From contig JAWWNJ010000004.1 in the NCBI GenBank assembly GCA_037176885.1, positions 2,914,001-2,978,000 on the forward strand: a DNA stretch of 64,000 nt. The letters run 5' to 3'. The position numbers were made by a program, and so were the translations under genes. The notes beneath the pieces were generated by a model. The model saw nothing but the letters and a program-made list of their open reading frames with translations. It was not told where the DNA came from and made no database searches. This stretch comes from Favolaschia claudopus (Eukaryota > Basidiomycota > Agaricomycetes > Agaricales > Mycenaceae). Positions within the stretch are counted from its first letter, which is position 1. Every line of letters begins with the position of its first letter. Shown here piece by piece: positions 40,432-50,582 of the stretch.

Positions 40432-41330
40432 TGTCAAGTGTATAATGTGTTATACGTGAGGTCCTCTGGAAGTGACTTTATTCGAGAGTTTCTCAAGGTG
40501 CGAGTATGGTTGATAGTGTTATGAAATATAAAGAAAATCCCTATATGGTTAGTTAGAATCCCAAAGAGGAAGGTAGTGGTTTGTGAGTGTTACGTAAGTG
40601 GAAGAGTCTAAGAATGTGTTAGTAAAACAATAAGGAGCAAGCCTAGGGTGAAATCAGTTGACAGTGTTTCGGCAAACAAGTCTGTGCGTGGAATTGGTAG
40701 CAGCAATTAACAAATGCGGCTTGTAATATGGTTCAGCAAGAATGCGCGGTACGGATACGGCCGGTGCGGTATAGATACGGTGCGGTGCGGATACGGTTCG
40801 GATACGGTGCGGATACGGTTCGGTGCGGTGCGGATACGGTCCGGTGCGGTACAGATACGGTGCGGATACGGTTCGGATACGGTTCGGTGCGGTTCGGATA
40901 CGGTTCGGTGCGGTGCGGATCAGACGGAAGGAAAAGAGAAGTAAAGTGAATTAAATTCTTAACTACGAACAATTGGGCTTTTATACCTACTGGTGCATAG
41001 CCTTAAGTCTACTTAGTCGTTCGTATCTATGGTGCTTGGTAATTGCACAGTCGTGCACAGTTGCTGATTCGTCCGATTCGTAAGTTGCACAGTCCGAGCA
41101 CAGTTGATGTATAAGTGCACAGTCGAGCACAGCTGCTGACTCGTATGATTCGTAAGTGCATAGTCCGTGCACAGTTGCTGACTCGTTTCATTGCTTGAGC
41201 ACTGTTTTGCACAGTCCGTCTCCGTGGTGAGCATTGGCTGTGTGTTATGCCGATTTTCCCATGATTCCCACCTGATCCTTTCACATGACGTGTTGGCTAT
41301 CTTATCTCCAAACACTTTTGGAGGATGACA
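40432..41330 (-). repeat. E1 5' LTR (899 bp)
   Basis: Pairs with 8326-9213. Carries one additional GATACGGTTCG unit in its minisatellite (about 40,745-40,920). Followed by ACGA at 41331-41334. Confidence 0.92.
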
Positions 41331-41720
41331 ACGAACAGCCTGAGAAGCAGAGGGAATGTCAAAGGAAGAAGGCTCCATCTTGATGACCGGCATAGTTGCC
41401 TGAAACCGCGGAGAACAAAAGAGAAAAACATCAGCTACACATTCACAGTGGACAATCTGATTGCGTACCAGGCCTGTGGGCGTCGAGTTTTTTCTCAGGT
41501 AGTTCCGTAGCGCGTCGGGATCAATCCAGGAAGTCTGGACCAGCTTGGAAGGATTTGAAGCGGCAAATCCATCACCGTACATCTAAAACGCGTCAAGAAG
41601 GACGGATTGGGAAAGAATCGAGCAGCTCACATGGTCGCAGAACCCCATGAGCTGCCGCAATAACAGCCCGTCAATGAGAGCCGTGTCACTGGCCGGATCC
41701 GACGGTGTGGACGCCATCAT
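41331..41720 (-). pseudogene. MULE-like transposase-type gene, N-terminal exons
   Basis: Start region ATGATG at 41720-41715 (MMASTPSDPASD). Exons inferred: ..LLLRQLMGFCDH with a GTGAGC donor near 41630; MYGDGFAASNPSKLVQTSWIDPD after TTTTAG at 41582; VRNQIVHCE; then after TTTCAG near 41396 the segment MPVIKMEPSSF...SQAVR. The last codon abuts E1, and the frame resumes at 8321. SNPSKLVQTSW and the CE..MPVIK order agree, from memory, with the same Agaricomycete family as the 3.4-8.3 kb part. The exact start is uncertain. Confidence 0.6.
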
Positions 41721-42848
41721 CGGGGATGGAATGCAGAGAAGAACGGGTCGTTTGAGCAAAGAGGGAGCAAGAGGAAGAAAAAAATCGGCAGACGCGTCGC
41801 TTACGCTGGGCCGTCACGTAACTGCCCAAATCGGGTATGTGTCGGCCTTCGAGTCACTCTCGACACATTCCTTCACGTACCCGACACATTCCTTCAGAAT
41901 GTGCCGCGCATTGTTCAATGTGTCGGCTTTGGAAGAATGTGCCGTCTGTCCCAATTAGGTGTGTCATGTCGCCCGTTGTATATACTCCATCGCACCTCCT
42001 CAACCTTCTCGACTGCCTCCGCGCTTCACAGCTCAAGTACGCCCTCCGCAGGTGCGTTGCTTTTTTCTCAAGTCTTTTCACGCTGACGTTGGACACTGCA
42101 GATAGTGTTACTTCTCTCGCATGGACCTCGCACGGTGGAGCATCTTCTGGTGAAAGTGAAGGTGCGTGTTTTGCATTCTCCCCTCCTTCTCAAATTGACA
42201 CCACATTCCGCAGGGTACTGGCTCCCATCCTATGCGTCCTCGTCCTCTCGAACGAAGAGATGCCGAGAACTACCCTATGCGACGCAGGTGAGGGAACTGC
42301 CTTTCTTTATCTCCATTTTCTCATTATCATCGTCCAAGTGCTTTCCTCTGCTCCGAGTACGAGGCTGTGGTTCTGGTCTGGGTTAGCATGAGGGCTGGTC
42401 GTGGGCTGTTGATGCGCTGATGCTGTGGTACGTCCGGTGCATCTGGTTTTCTGTATATTGTACATTCGTGGCTTCTATGTACACCTTAGATACACCCATG
42501 TATCGTACCCAGCACAATACATGGTTTCCCCTGCATATTTTTGTATCCTGAATGGTCGCGCTGAAAATGTGCCCAGCAATAAGAATATTAAATAATATAT
42601 AAAGGTATGTGGAGGCTTCGAGAGGAGGTCAGCACAACATACAGCTGGGAGCTCCTTGGGAGCCTGACGCATACCGAGTGGATGCGAATCGATTTCTGGA
42701 TGTTCAGATGAGCTCCGCGGGAGGTCACCCAACATCCGGCGGCTTCTCTTCCGAGATCATTCGGCTGAGCTCCTGTCAAGCTCCTTTCAAAACGGCGGTG
42801 TAGTACATTACAGGCTATGATGACATGTTATATTCTATCCGAAATATT
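41721..42848. other. intergenic, with GACACATTC/ATGTGCC motifs
   Basis: 41,840-41,965 holds repeated GACACATTCC, GAATGTGCCG and ATGTGTCGGC motifs, inverted relative to those at 3,100-3,300. Beyond 42,000 open frames exist on the plus strand (to 42,391) but show no family signature or clear exon chain. Nothing else recognised. Confidence 0.35.
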
Positions 42849-42890
42849 AACTTCGCGTCAAAAAAAAGTATAGAACCGCAAATACAGTAA
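42849..42890 (+). repeat. 42-bp direct repeat, copy 1
   Basis: Starts AACTTCGCGTC, contains A8, ends AATACAGTAA. No difference seen from 43985-44026, 1,136 bp away. Confidence 0.9.
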
Positions 42891-43124
42891 CGGTGTGGAC
42901 AGACGGAGCAGGATGATTGTAAGACATTGCGTGACGCGAAGAGTTGCCTCGGCACAAAGTCAAAGAGTGTGCGAAGAGCAGTTGTCGCGGTGCAAAGGAA
43001 AGGCGTATTTGTTATCACCAACCAAGGCAAACAAAGACGAGGTGTTTGAAAGCGGCTTCGATGCCGAAAAGCCAATGTCATTATGCATGACAAACTAATC
43101 AATTTGATCCACTATCAAGGAAAA

Positions 43125-43925
43125 TCAAGAGGTGTCAGATCCAAGGGGTGAGCGATCTCTGGATCACCCAATATATCCCACGACCCACCCCCCCCAGAAA
43201 AGGGAATGATCATCAGTTGCCATCAACCATCACCTCAAGCAAATTGTCCTTTCTACAACGTTTTCGCGTTCGCTGAGGCTGCCAGTGGGTAGATTGTTCT
43301 CAGAGTAGTCCTACTACCCTACTATGGCCCTGCTTCCTCCATTTTCAGCAAGAAATTCAACACACCCAGGCACTAGATAATTCTATTATTAGGACGACTA
43401 TACAAAGAAACGAAAAAACTGCAAATAACCTTGGTGTGGGTCAGCAAATGTCACTTCCCTCCAACTTCCCTCAGCTACCACTGCACATCTTGCCTCAGAC
43501 TCGGTTTTCCTGCAAATACACCGCGAGTTGGAAGAGACCAGTGGGAGATCACTGATCTCGCTTATGCCGACATCAAATTGACAGATCCAGAGATCGCTCA
43601 CCTCTTGGTCAGATCCCTGGATCTGGACCCCCATCAACCTCACGTGTTTGACGTCGCTTGAGAGGGGGCCAAATATTTATATTTGGTTGGTCGGCAGCAT
43701 CAAAAATGAGAACACACCTGCACAATCCATTTGAGACAGGTTTTGGTACCCAGAACCCTCCGGACAGCCATACCTTACATTCTCTAGGACGGATTTAGGC
43801 TACAGAGATTTATTCACGACGATTCACGTCCGCATCAGTGCCCAAACAAATAATAATATTTTGCCCCCCTTCCGATGCACGTGCTAATGATGGGGGTTCA
43901 GATCCAGAGATCTGACACCTCTTGA
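43125..43925. mobile_element. 801-bp non-autonomous inverted-repeat element
   Basis: Terminal inverted repeats TCAAGAGGTGTCAGATC (17 bp, exact) with a 6-bp duplication GGAAAA directly outside (43119-43124 and 43926-43931). GATCCAGAGATC-type motifs recur inside. No coding region. Superfamily not assigned. Confidence 0.65.
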
Positions 43926-43984
43926 GGAAAATTGACGGTGACACCGAATTAATGATTCCAGACCTGGTTCACTCTGTAACCAGG

Positions 43985-44026
43985 AACTTCGCGTCAAAAA
44001 AAAGTATAGAACCGCAAATACAGTAA
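43985..44026 (+). repeat. 42-bp direct repeat, copy 2
   Basis: Second copy of the 42-mer at 42849-42890. It ends 34 bp from the inferred 3' end of the secreted-protein gene. Confidence 0.9.
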
Positions 44027-44060
44027 GTTCTCAACAGCCTCCAAAATTCAAATTGAATAT

Positions 44061-45171
44061 TCAGACACCGGCACATTCAAACCTCTGCCAAAGCAGAATG
44101 AATTTGGTATCAGCGTCTTTTCAACATGTCAGAAACCATCTATATGATACTCACGGCTCGGTTTGCGTTAGGGGTAACCAGGGATCTACCCGTCAGGCGG
44201 ATGATAACACCTGAAATAAACTTGAATTGACACCTTCTGGGAATTAGATACTTGAAATATGAGCTCCTACCGTTTGGCATGACATCAACATTGAGGTTGA
44301 TCATAGTACCGTCAGGGTTGACCCACTGGGGGGTGAGTATCTGGATTCCCACATTGTACGACCAGATGGCCCACTCGAAGAAGCCGTTCGTATATGTTGG
44401 TGGCGTATCGGAGGGTGGGTCGAGGGAGGTAAGCGTGACATAGCTGTGAGATAGGACTTAGATTCGGGATCGGGGACGCAAGAAATGAGAGAGATGCAAA
44501 CGTGGATAGGCCGTTCGACATTGGCTGATGGGCAGAGGTAGTCGAAACTAGAGAAAGAGAAAAATGGTTTGGTATCTAATGTGGTGACATTTTAAACGAA
44601 AAAGAATCACTTACGGCCACCCAAAACAAGACCACTCGACATATCGTATACCAGCATCCCGCTTTGAGATGTTACCCCTACAGGAATCTTGAACGCGCCG
44701 ACCAGCGCGTTGACGGCTGAAGTCTGTACCGTTATCGCGTTCCTCGATGTTGCTGGAGTGAGATAGCCCATGAATTGGTTGTTGTTGATTTGACGGACAC
44801 CGATGAGGCAGGGATATCTAAATTCGTAAATCAATGGAGTCAGTTTTCCCAGAAATGTTTTTAGGGTTCAGCGAAACTTGCGTGAGGAGGGGTATGGGAG
44901 ATGAGCCGGAACGCGGGGCTACTTGACGCGGAGTAGCAGCTATATATAGGCATGAGAAACCAATACCAGGAGGGTGGAACATTATACACACGACGACGCG
45001 GAGGGAGCGGAGGAAGTCCGAGGGCAAATCTTTTGGCATTGGTGAGAGCCACAGCGGGAGATTGGTCCGCGCGGATTTTGGGAGGCGAGTTGGAGGCGAG
45101 TCAGCTATAGCGTTCGTGCTGAATCCCAGCGCCCCAAAGAATAGTGCGACGAGGAGCCGTCGAAGGAGCAT
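44061..45171 (-). pseudogene. small secreted protein gene with an 11-bp frameshifting duplication
   Basis: ATG at 45171 opens a typical signal peptide (MLLRRLLVALFFGALGFSTNAIA). The motif LTNAKRFALGLPPLPPRRR follows in another frame. Later exons give IGVRQINNNQFMGYLTPATSRNAITV (about 44,800), PPTYTNGFFEWAIWSYN..TQILTPQWVN-like sequence (about 44,400-44,290) and a short last exon (VIIRLTGRSLVTP) ending near 44061. I recall this layout (signal peptide, GLPPLPP linker, two repeated beta-rich halves) from many unnamed basidiomycete secreted proteins; function unknown. The frame change coincides with a tandem GGAGGCGAGTT/GGAGGCGAGTC at 45081-45102; with one unit removed the signal peptide and GLPPLPP would be in frame. 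Exon limits are approximate. Confidence 0.6.
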
Positions 45172-46429
45172 GATGGGGGCAGAGGTGGATTTTTGTGACC
45201 CTTCGATACATAAGTACAGGGGCGAATTTGAATTGAGGGGAAAATTGAGTGGCATTTCAGGGCAGGCGTCACAGCGTTGCGGTTATAAATACACTACAAG
45301 TAGTGGGCGTAGGCTTTAAATGAGGGTTGCGGAAATCTCACTCACTCGAGTAATATGCCCTCCGCTGGAAAGTCCGCTGGCGGACAACGTTGGACAACAC
45401 TGGACACTGGCGGACGTTGTTAGGTAGTGTTTCCCACCGGCGGCGTCCAAGGCCGCTGATGTCCGGTGCTCCGCGGTCCTGCCGATGGGATCCGTTGGAA
45501 TCCGCTGGAGTTCAGTGGAAGTCAGGATCTAGAAAAATGATTTCAAGGGCCAAAGGGTCATTTGAGTGAAATTCAAGGAAATGTTATCTCATTGTACGAT
45601 ATTTGTGCAATGAGATCCAGAGGCAATTCCAATTGAATGCCCAAGTCTTGAGCTACAGAAATTGAATCAAGTCAGTACTATCCGCCCAATTTGCGATCAT
45701 CCTTTCGAGTTGAACTGATAAACAGCTTCGAGCTCCCTAAAAGCCTTCAGGCGCGCTTCATGACCACCTAAACCATCAATATAGTTATAGCAAATGATTC
45801 TATACACCACACTCATCAATATAAATTCTCTGAACACACCCGGTTGAATAGGACACCCTCCACAGGTATTTTTCTGGGTCAATTTGAACTCCCCGAATGC
45901 AACAAACTTGTTTGATCGACATTCAATATTGTCGTCGAGTTCAAAAAACCTTCAGAAGATAAAGTGTTGAGCAGTTTCAGTGGATGGCAGGGAAATCCGC
46001 TGGATTCCGCCGGAAATCTTTCTCACCGGATTCCAATGGAATCCGCTGGCCTCCGTTGTAGTCCAACAAAAACCATGAAGCCACATCGGAATACGTTGCC
46101 GACTTGCCGGCACGCAGTGGAATCCGGCAATCAACATTGGAATTCAGCCGGTTGCAAGCTCCGCGTATATTACTGCTCACTCAGAACCTCCAATGCCGAT
46201 AGATGCCGCTGTTTGCCATCCGTGGCAATCGCAGGATCGGTAGACGGCGATCACGTTGCCGCCACTTCGGCGCCGGCGGCGGAGAGCCGCAATGGTCCGA
46301 ATTTAGTGGGAAGGCGCTCGATTCTGGAGAATTCATAGTAGAAGGCTCGAAATCAGGGCTGTAAGCGGAGGGACAACTTTTCGGATTTCGGCTGGATGGC
46401 GTAGCTATAGCATGGTCAGGAATTCAATG
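45172..46429. other. intergenic with TCCGCTGG-rich degenerate repeats
   Basis: 45,355-45,535 and 45,965-46,280 contain many TCCGCTGG, GGAATCCG and inverted CCGGATTCC motifs able to form imperfect hairpins. They may be ends of a decayed DNA element, but I could not define terminal repeats or duplications. No gene seen. Confidence 0.35.
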
Positions 46430-47820
46430 TTATACTGGTAAGTAAGCTTGAGCTGATAATGCATGAAATTCAATCGTACCACCGTCTGCGTCGTGATTCA
46501 CTGTTATTCCTGCCGAGAATTGAGTTTGAGTTTGTTCGATGTTGAGGATCATACATAGGCACCGTGGGCTTTTTTGTCGATGAGTTTTGCGTTTTGCGTT
46601 TTGCGGAGTGGACGTTGGTGTAATGTATGTGGAGGTTGCATCTGAAACATGGGATGTGATGAGCTTGAGTTGGTTATGGGAGTAGATGCTTTGCGAAGAC
46701 GTACCCGCACAAGTATGATTCATTGCCGACCGCTAGATCGCTCCAAGAAAACCAGATTTCGACGTCTACTTCCGAATTAATTAGGAATAGATACTTAATT
46801 ACTGACATTGCTCGTGGGGCGAAAATGCGCGGGGAAGAGAGGCGCTGGTTCCTGGATCGGATATTGGATAATTGGATAATTAAAAGGGAGTCTGGTCAGT
46901 GACGTGAAGCTGAAAAAAATCGAGGATTGAAACCAATCCCAGCCTCCAGGAAGCGAGGTGCGGATCCTACATTGACAGGAAAGTACTCGAAACCGGAAAC
47001 CCAGAGAGGTATTATACACACCTTTGTCAAACTAAGTCAAATCGCCTGTAATGCATCCCTGAAACGGAACGCCGTTTGTGTTTAGCTCTGAACTGCGAGA
47101 GATAGAATGAGATAGATGTCACGACAGGCTTCAACTTACCAGATGAATACGAGGGGAACAACGTGAAGCCGAGCTACGGGATATACTTACTGCGATAAAA
47201 GATTGCCGATGAGTCGTAGAGGTTGGATCACCTTTTGACTTTGAGGAATCACAAGTGCGGTAGTGCCTGATACCGCCGAGCGAGTGTTAGTGAGGTCAAA
47301 GCTGAAGCAGGAGGAATACTTCGTTACCGTGTTTCACCGTTATCCCTGTCGGAGTTTGAGTATGTTTTTCGATTATGACTTAATTATTACGCACCACGGT
47401 CAGTCTGGCACCGGCAGAGTGCCAACTAAAATGCGTCTTGAGTTGGAAATACATGTTGTTTGGTTGCGTCAGCCGCGTGATTAGCCTCTGCCCTCGAACG
47501 ATTTTCAGATTCTCTGGTGAGGTCTGGCAGAGAGCACTTACGAACGTCGTCGTCGTCGAAGAAACCACTTGTTGATTTGAAAGGAATGCTCAGGCGTCAA
47601 GACTTTGTTGCGTGACTTTTTTTTTGTGAGAACAGATCGCTTACCCGCCAGATATCCGAGTCAATTGTATCAAGCCGAATTGGCGGCCGTTTCGAGAGTT
47701 AGAATCTCTGAATTGGCGAGCAGAATATTCATGATTTTATGTGTGCGCCGAGTGAGATTGAAGGGGACTAGTACTCCGAATCCATGAGAGTGAAATTGAG
47801 CGATCTGGAGTAAGTATTAT
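46430..47820 (-). other. possible multi-exon gene remnants, unrecognised
   Basis: Short minus-strand segments look coding but do not join confidently: GVLVPFNLTRRTHKIMNILL (about 47,770), FVSALCQTSPENLKIVRGQRLITR (about 47,520), TTALVIPQSQKVIQPLRLIGNLL (about 47,240) and ILNIEQTQTQFSAGITVNHD (about 46,530). A GITV..H motif appears in two of them, suggesting an internally repeated domain. No family recognised. Could be one gene with small exons or a decayed one. Confidence 0.25.
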
Positions 47821-48116
47821 TGAGAGGCACTGTGTATAGTATCTTCGAGGTGGAAGCCAGGGAACTCGGTCTCGCCCACAGAAGTTACCGCCCGTAAGTA
47901 CTGTTTTCGAACGAGGCGACTAGTAAGAGGCAAGTTTGGGCAAATGACTTGCAAGTCAAAGGCAAGTGCGAGTTCAATGAGCGCGAGAAGTTAGGACCCA
48001 GTGAGCTTGGCGTTCTCGGACTACGTGTTGTACGGGTATAAGAGACAGGTACTGCGTCTTAGGGCCTGTTCTAAAAGGATTTTGCAATTCGTTGGTGAGG
48101 TTGGGAGAGAAACCAT

Positions 48117-48512
48117 TTGTTTGCCCCTGCTTTCGCTTGCGGTGCTTTGTACAACAAAGCCAAATACTCTCCTCCTCCCGCCCTTCGTCGGCGTCCTCCG
48201 CTCTCCTCCAACAGCCCTCCCGAGTCGTCTGGATTCACCGGAATGGTGCTCAATATGTTGGCGGCTGCGGCCGACCGCTTCCCAACGCAGTCCGCGTTCA
48301 CCCGCGTTGGCCTCGCCCCCTTCTTGAAAACTGTGCATCTCCACGTACATCGACTCGCTGCGGTCGACGAGAACTGACTGATTGGCCGCCAATCCCCGCA
48401 CCGACACCTCCTTCTCTAACCCCCTCCTCCTCCTCACGAAGAGCGCGTCCGCAAGTATGCAGAGTATATTGCATATGTTATTTTCTGCCGACGCCGTTTA
48501 AGGTGGGTTGGC
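48117..48512 (+). pseudogene. truncated copy of the SDR-like gene
   Basis: 48117-48282 matches the first exon region of the gene at 54.8 kb (GGTGCTTTGTACAACAAAGC onward; encoded YSPPPALRRRPPLSSNSPPE in both). A short divergent stretch follows and then a match to the exon ending LFLPTPFK (about 48,440-48,510; ATATTGCATATGTTATTTTCTGCCG against its counterpart). The whole 840-bp central dehydrogenase exon is missing. A short tail of the same repeat type as the 56.3-58.7 kb intron follows directly. Not functional. Confidence 0.7.
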
Positions 48513-49760
48513 ATCCTTGTTTCCTCTTTTCTTCCTTTCTCGCGCGTATGGAGAACTGGAGTGCGGAGGAGGTACAGCGGTGGAGGAGTGAGGCGTGCAG
48601 AGGAGCGGTAACACGCTGGCGCCGTCTTCGTCGTGACACGTCGATGGTGGTAGTGCGTTGTGGAACTGGAGAGATGCGGCGGAGAGGTCTGCGGGACCGC
48701 TGGGATGTCTTCAGCGCGTCGGCAGCGTCCGGCGGCGATGCAAATTTAGGCGGCGGTGTCGCACTCGTTAGTGGCTGGTGCGGGCACCGTCGCGACTCAC
48801 CTATGTGGGTGGATGTCGTTGGGAGGAGTGAGATGCGTTGCCGCTGACGAGGGAGGAGCGGGGCGTCGCCGCTGCGTTTGTTTTCGTCGTGACACATTGA
48901 TGGTCGTTCGTTGTGGAGAGCGCCTCCTCGTCTTCGAGGGCTCTGGATAGACCTGCACCCCAACAATAGCTATACGACGCCTTCATGGTGCCCGCGAACG
49001 ACGTCTCATTTGTCCATCCTGCCTTCTCCTCGCGACCGTTCTGCGCACCTGGGGATTGGAGTGCGGCGGAGGTGGGAGGAGTGAGACATCGCCGCTGACG
49101 AGCGGAGAGAGGAGCAGGGCATTGCCGCTGCCGCTTTGTCTTCGTCGTGGCACGTTGATGGTGATGGTGATTCGTTGGAAGATGGGATGGGGCCGAGGAC
49201 GTAGGCGGGCGATAGTACCCTGTCACCGCTGACGCCGTCCTCGTCGTTGATGGTGGGCCCGTTGCGGAGAGATCGGCGGGGTGGAGGAGGAGATGTCTGC
49301 GGCGACGTCTTCTCGTCTTCGATGGCTCTGGCGGGCGAGCGGAAAACACTCACCTGTAACAGTCTGAGAATAAGGATAGTGCGGTAGCGCATGCGGTGAG
49401 TCGAGTACGGTGGAGGAGTGAGACGAGGCGCAGGTTGGCATTACGCTTACGCCATGACTGCTGGCGCCATCTTCGTCTTGACGCGCGTAGGGTTGGTCGG
49501 CCTGTCGTGGAGATATGGGCTTGGGCTGAGCTCTGTGGGATGTCTGCCTCTTCGCCTGCTCCGTTGTGGGCTTTGTGGCGAGGGGGATATGCCCTGACCC
49601 CCAAAGGCGGTGGTGTGGGTTGAGGCATTTAGTGTCTCCTCGCGACCGACGCATGTGTATTGGAGCGCTGAGGCCTGGTGGAGGTAGGTAGAGGTGGAGC
49701 TGTGGTATCGACATCGAGCTGGTTTGGAGGTACCGCGCTATCACGTTCGTTGTCATTGGT
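48513..49760. repeat. long-period degenerate GC-rich repeats (copy beside the pseudogene)
   Basis: Recurring blocks such as GGGGATTGGAGTGCGG, GAGTGAGACGTCGCCGCTGACGAG, GTCTTCGTCGTTGATGGTGGT and GAGAGATGGG..GATGTCTGCGGCG, the same as in the 56.3-58.7 kb intron. Open frames on both strands here are by-products of the repeat. Confidence 0.65.
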
Positions 49761-50579
49761 CAATATCGGATGTTACATAGAATGCTACAGCTCCTTGAAG
49801 AGGGCTCGTCTACGCACCGTATGATTGTGCTTTGAGCCATGGGTAGAGATTACTTGACCTCGAGGAAGGAGCAATTCATCCATTCATTCACTCGTTCGTC
49901 GGGCGGCGTTCTCAGCCAGTTTTTTGTATTTTGTCTCGGTGTCTCTCTGTGTTTCTGTACATGAACATTATGGCTCAAAAACAATTTCGCCCACACTTCC
50001 ATCGAGTATGGGTTCCATCATCGATATCCTTCAAGTTATTCCGCCGTTGCCGATGTCCGTTGCGTCCCCTTTCATTCAGAAGGGGCCGTTTAGGCTCGCC
50101 ACCTTCAACGGCGAACGCCCTTTTATGGGATGCAGCAAAGGAAATGAATGCATGAATACCTCTCGGAACGGCTGAGGGTGCCTGTCGGCCCCCTCGGGGA
50201 GAGATAATACTGGCAAGAGTTTTTCATGCTACTTAGTACTACGACTCGCCGACAGCCGTGAAGATAATCGTCATTTGACAGGTAGTGGTCGAGCCGGTCA
50301 AAGTTCATTCAACTTCAACCGTCGGAAGGTTCGCATCAAAATTACAAGAGGCGATGAGTTTCTTGGTTGAACTAGAGAATTTCTCTTCAGTGCATCCGCG
50401 ACAAGTGTCAATTCGCCACGTGCACGGGCGGGCATACATCAGTAATTCATTTTATCTCGTTCTACAAATCCAACTCGCTGTCTCCATTCTATCCAATACC
50501 CTTCGTAAAACTTCTCATCTTCATAAATTTTAACTGCGCCCAATTTTTCGAGGATATCTAAATGAGGGCTGGGGCAGTG
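49761..50579. other. intergenic, no gene seen
   Basis: Small open frames only, with no motif, repeat or exon chain that I can support. Confidence 0.35.
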
Positions 50580-50582
50580 ACT

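Larger units (their letters stand above)
8326..41330 (-). mobile_element. E1: large Ty3/Gypsy LTR retrotransposon (33.0 kb including nested E2)
   Basis: Bounded by direct LTRs (888 and 899 bp; sense ends TGTCA...TGACA) and a 4-bp target duplication ACGA (8322-8325 and 41331-41334). Sense is minus: 5' LTR at right, PBS 40410-40427, gag, ORF2 (zinc knuckle plus protease plus long extension), pol, two further sense ORFs, 3' LTR. Without E2 it is about 15.8 kb. The insertion lies inside a coding exon of the MULE-like gene: joining flank 41331 to 8321 gives an unbroken frame (..SQAV-R-TRVVRENG..). The LTRs appear identical apart from one 11-bp repeat unit, so insertion is recent. The coding frames are open, and apart from being split by E2 this looks like a complete element. 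Confidence 0.9.

Noticed and set aside
41837..42391. 184-codon plus-strand gene
   Set aside because: Starts in GACACATT repeat sequence, biased composition, no domain or conserved exon pattern.
45355..46280. A defined MITE in the TCCGCTGG-rich region
   Set aside because: Inverted motifs are plentiful but no pair of ends with a target duplication could be fixed.
48001..48847. 251-codon plus frame
   Set aside because: Runs through the gene fragment into repeat sequence in a frame different from the parental gene.
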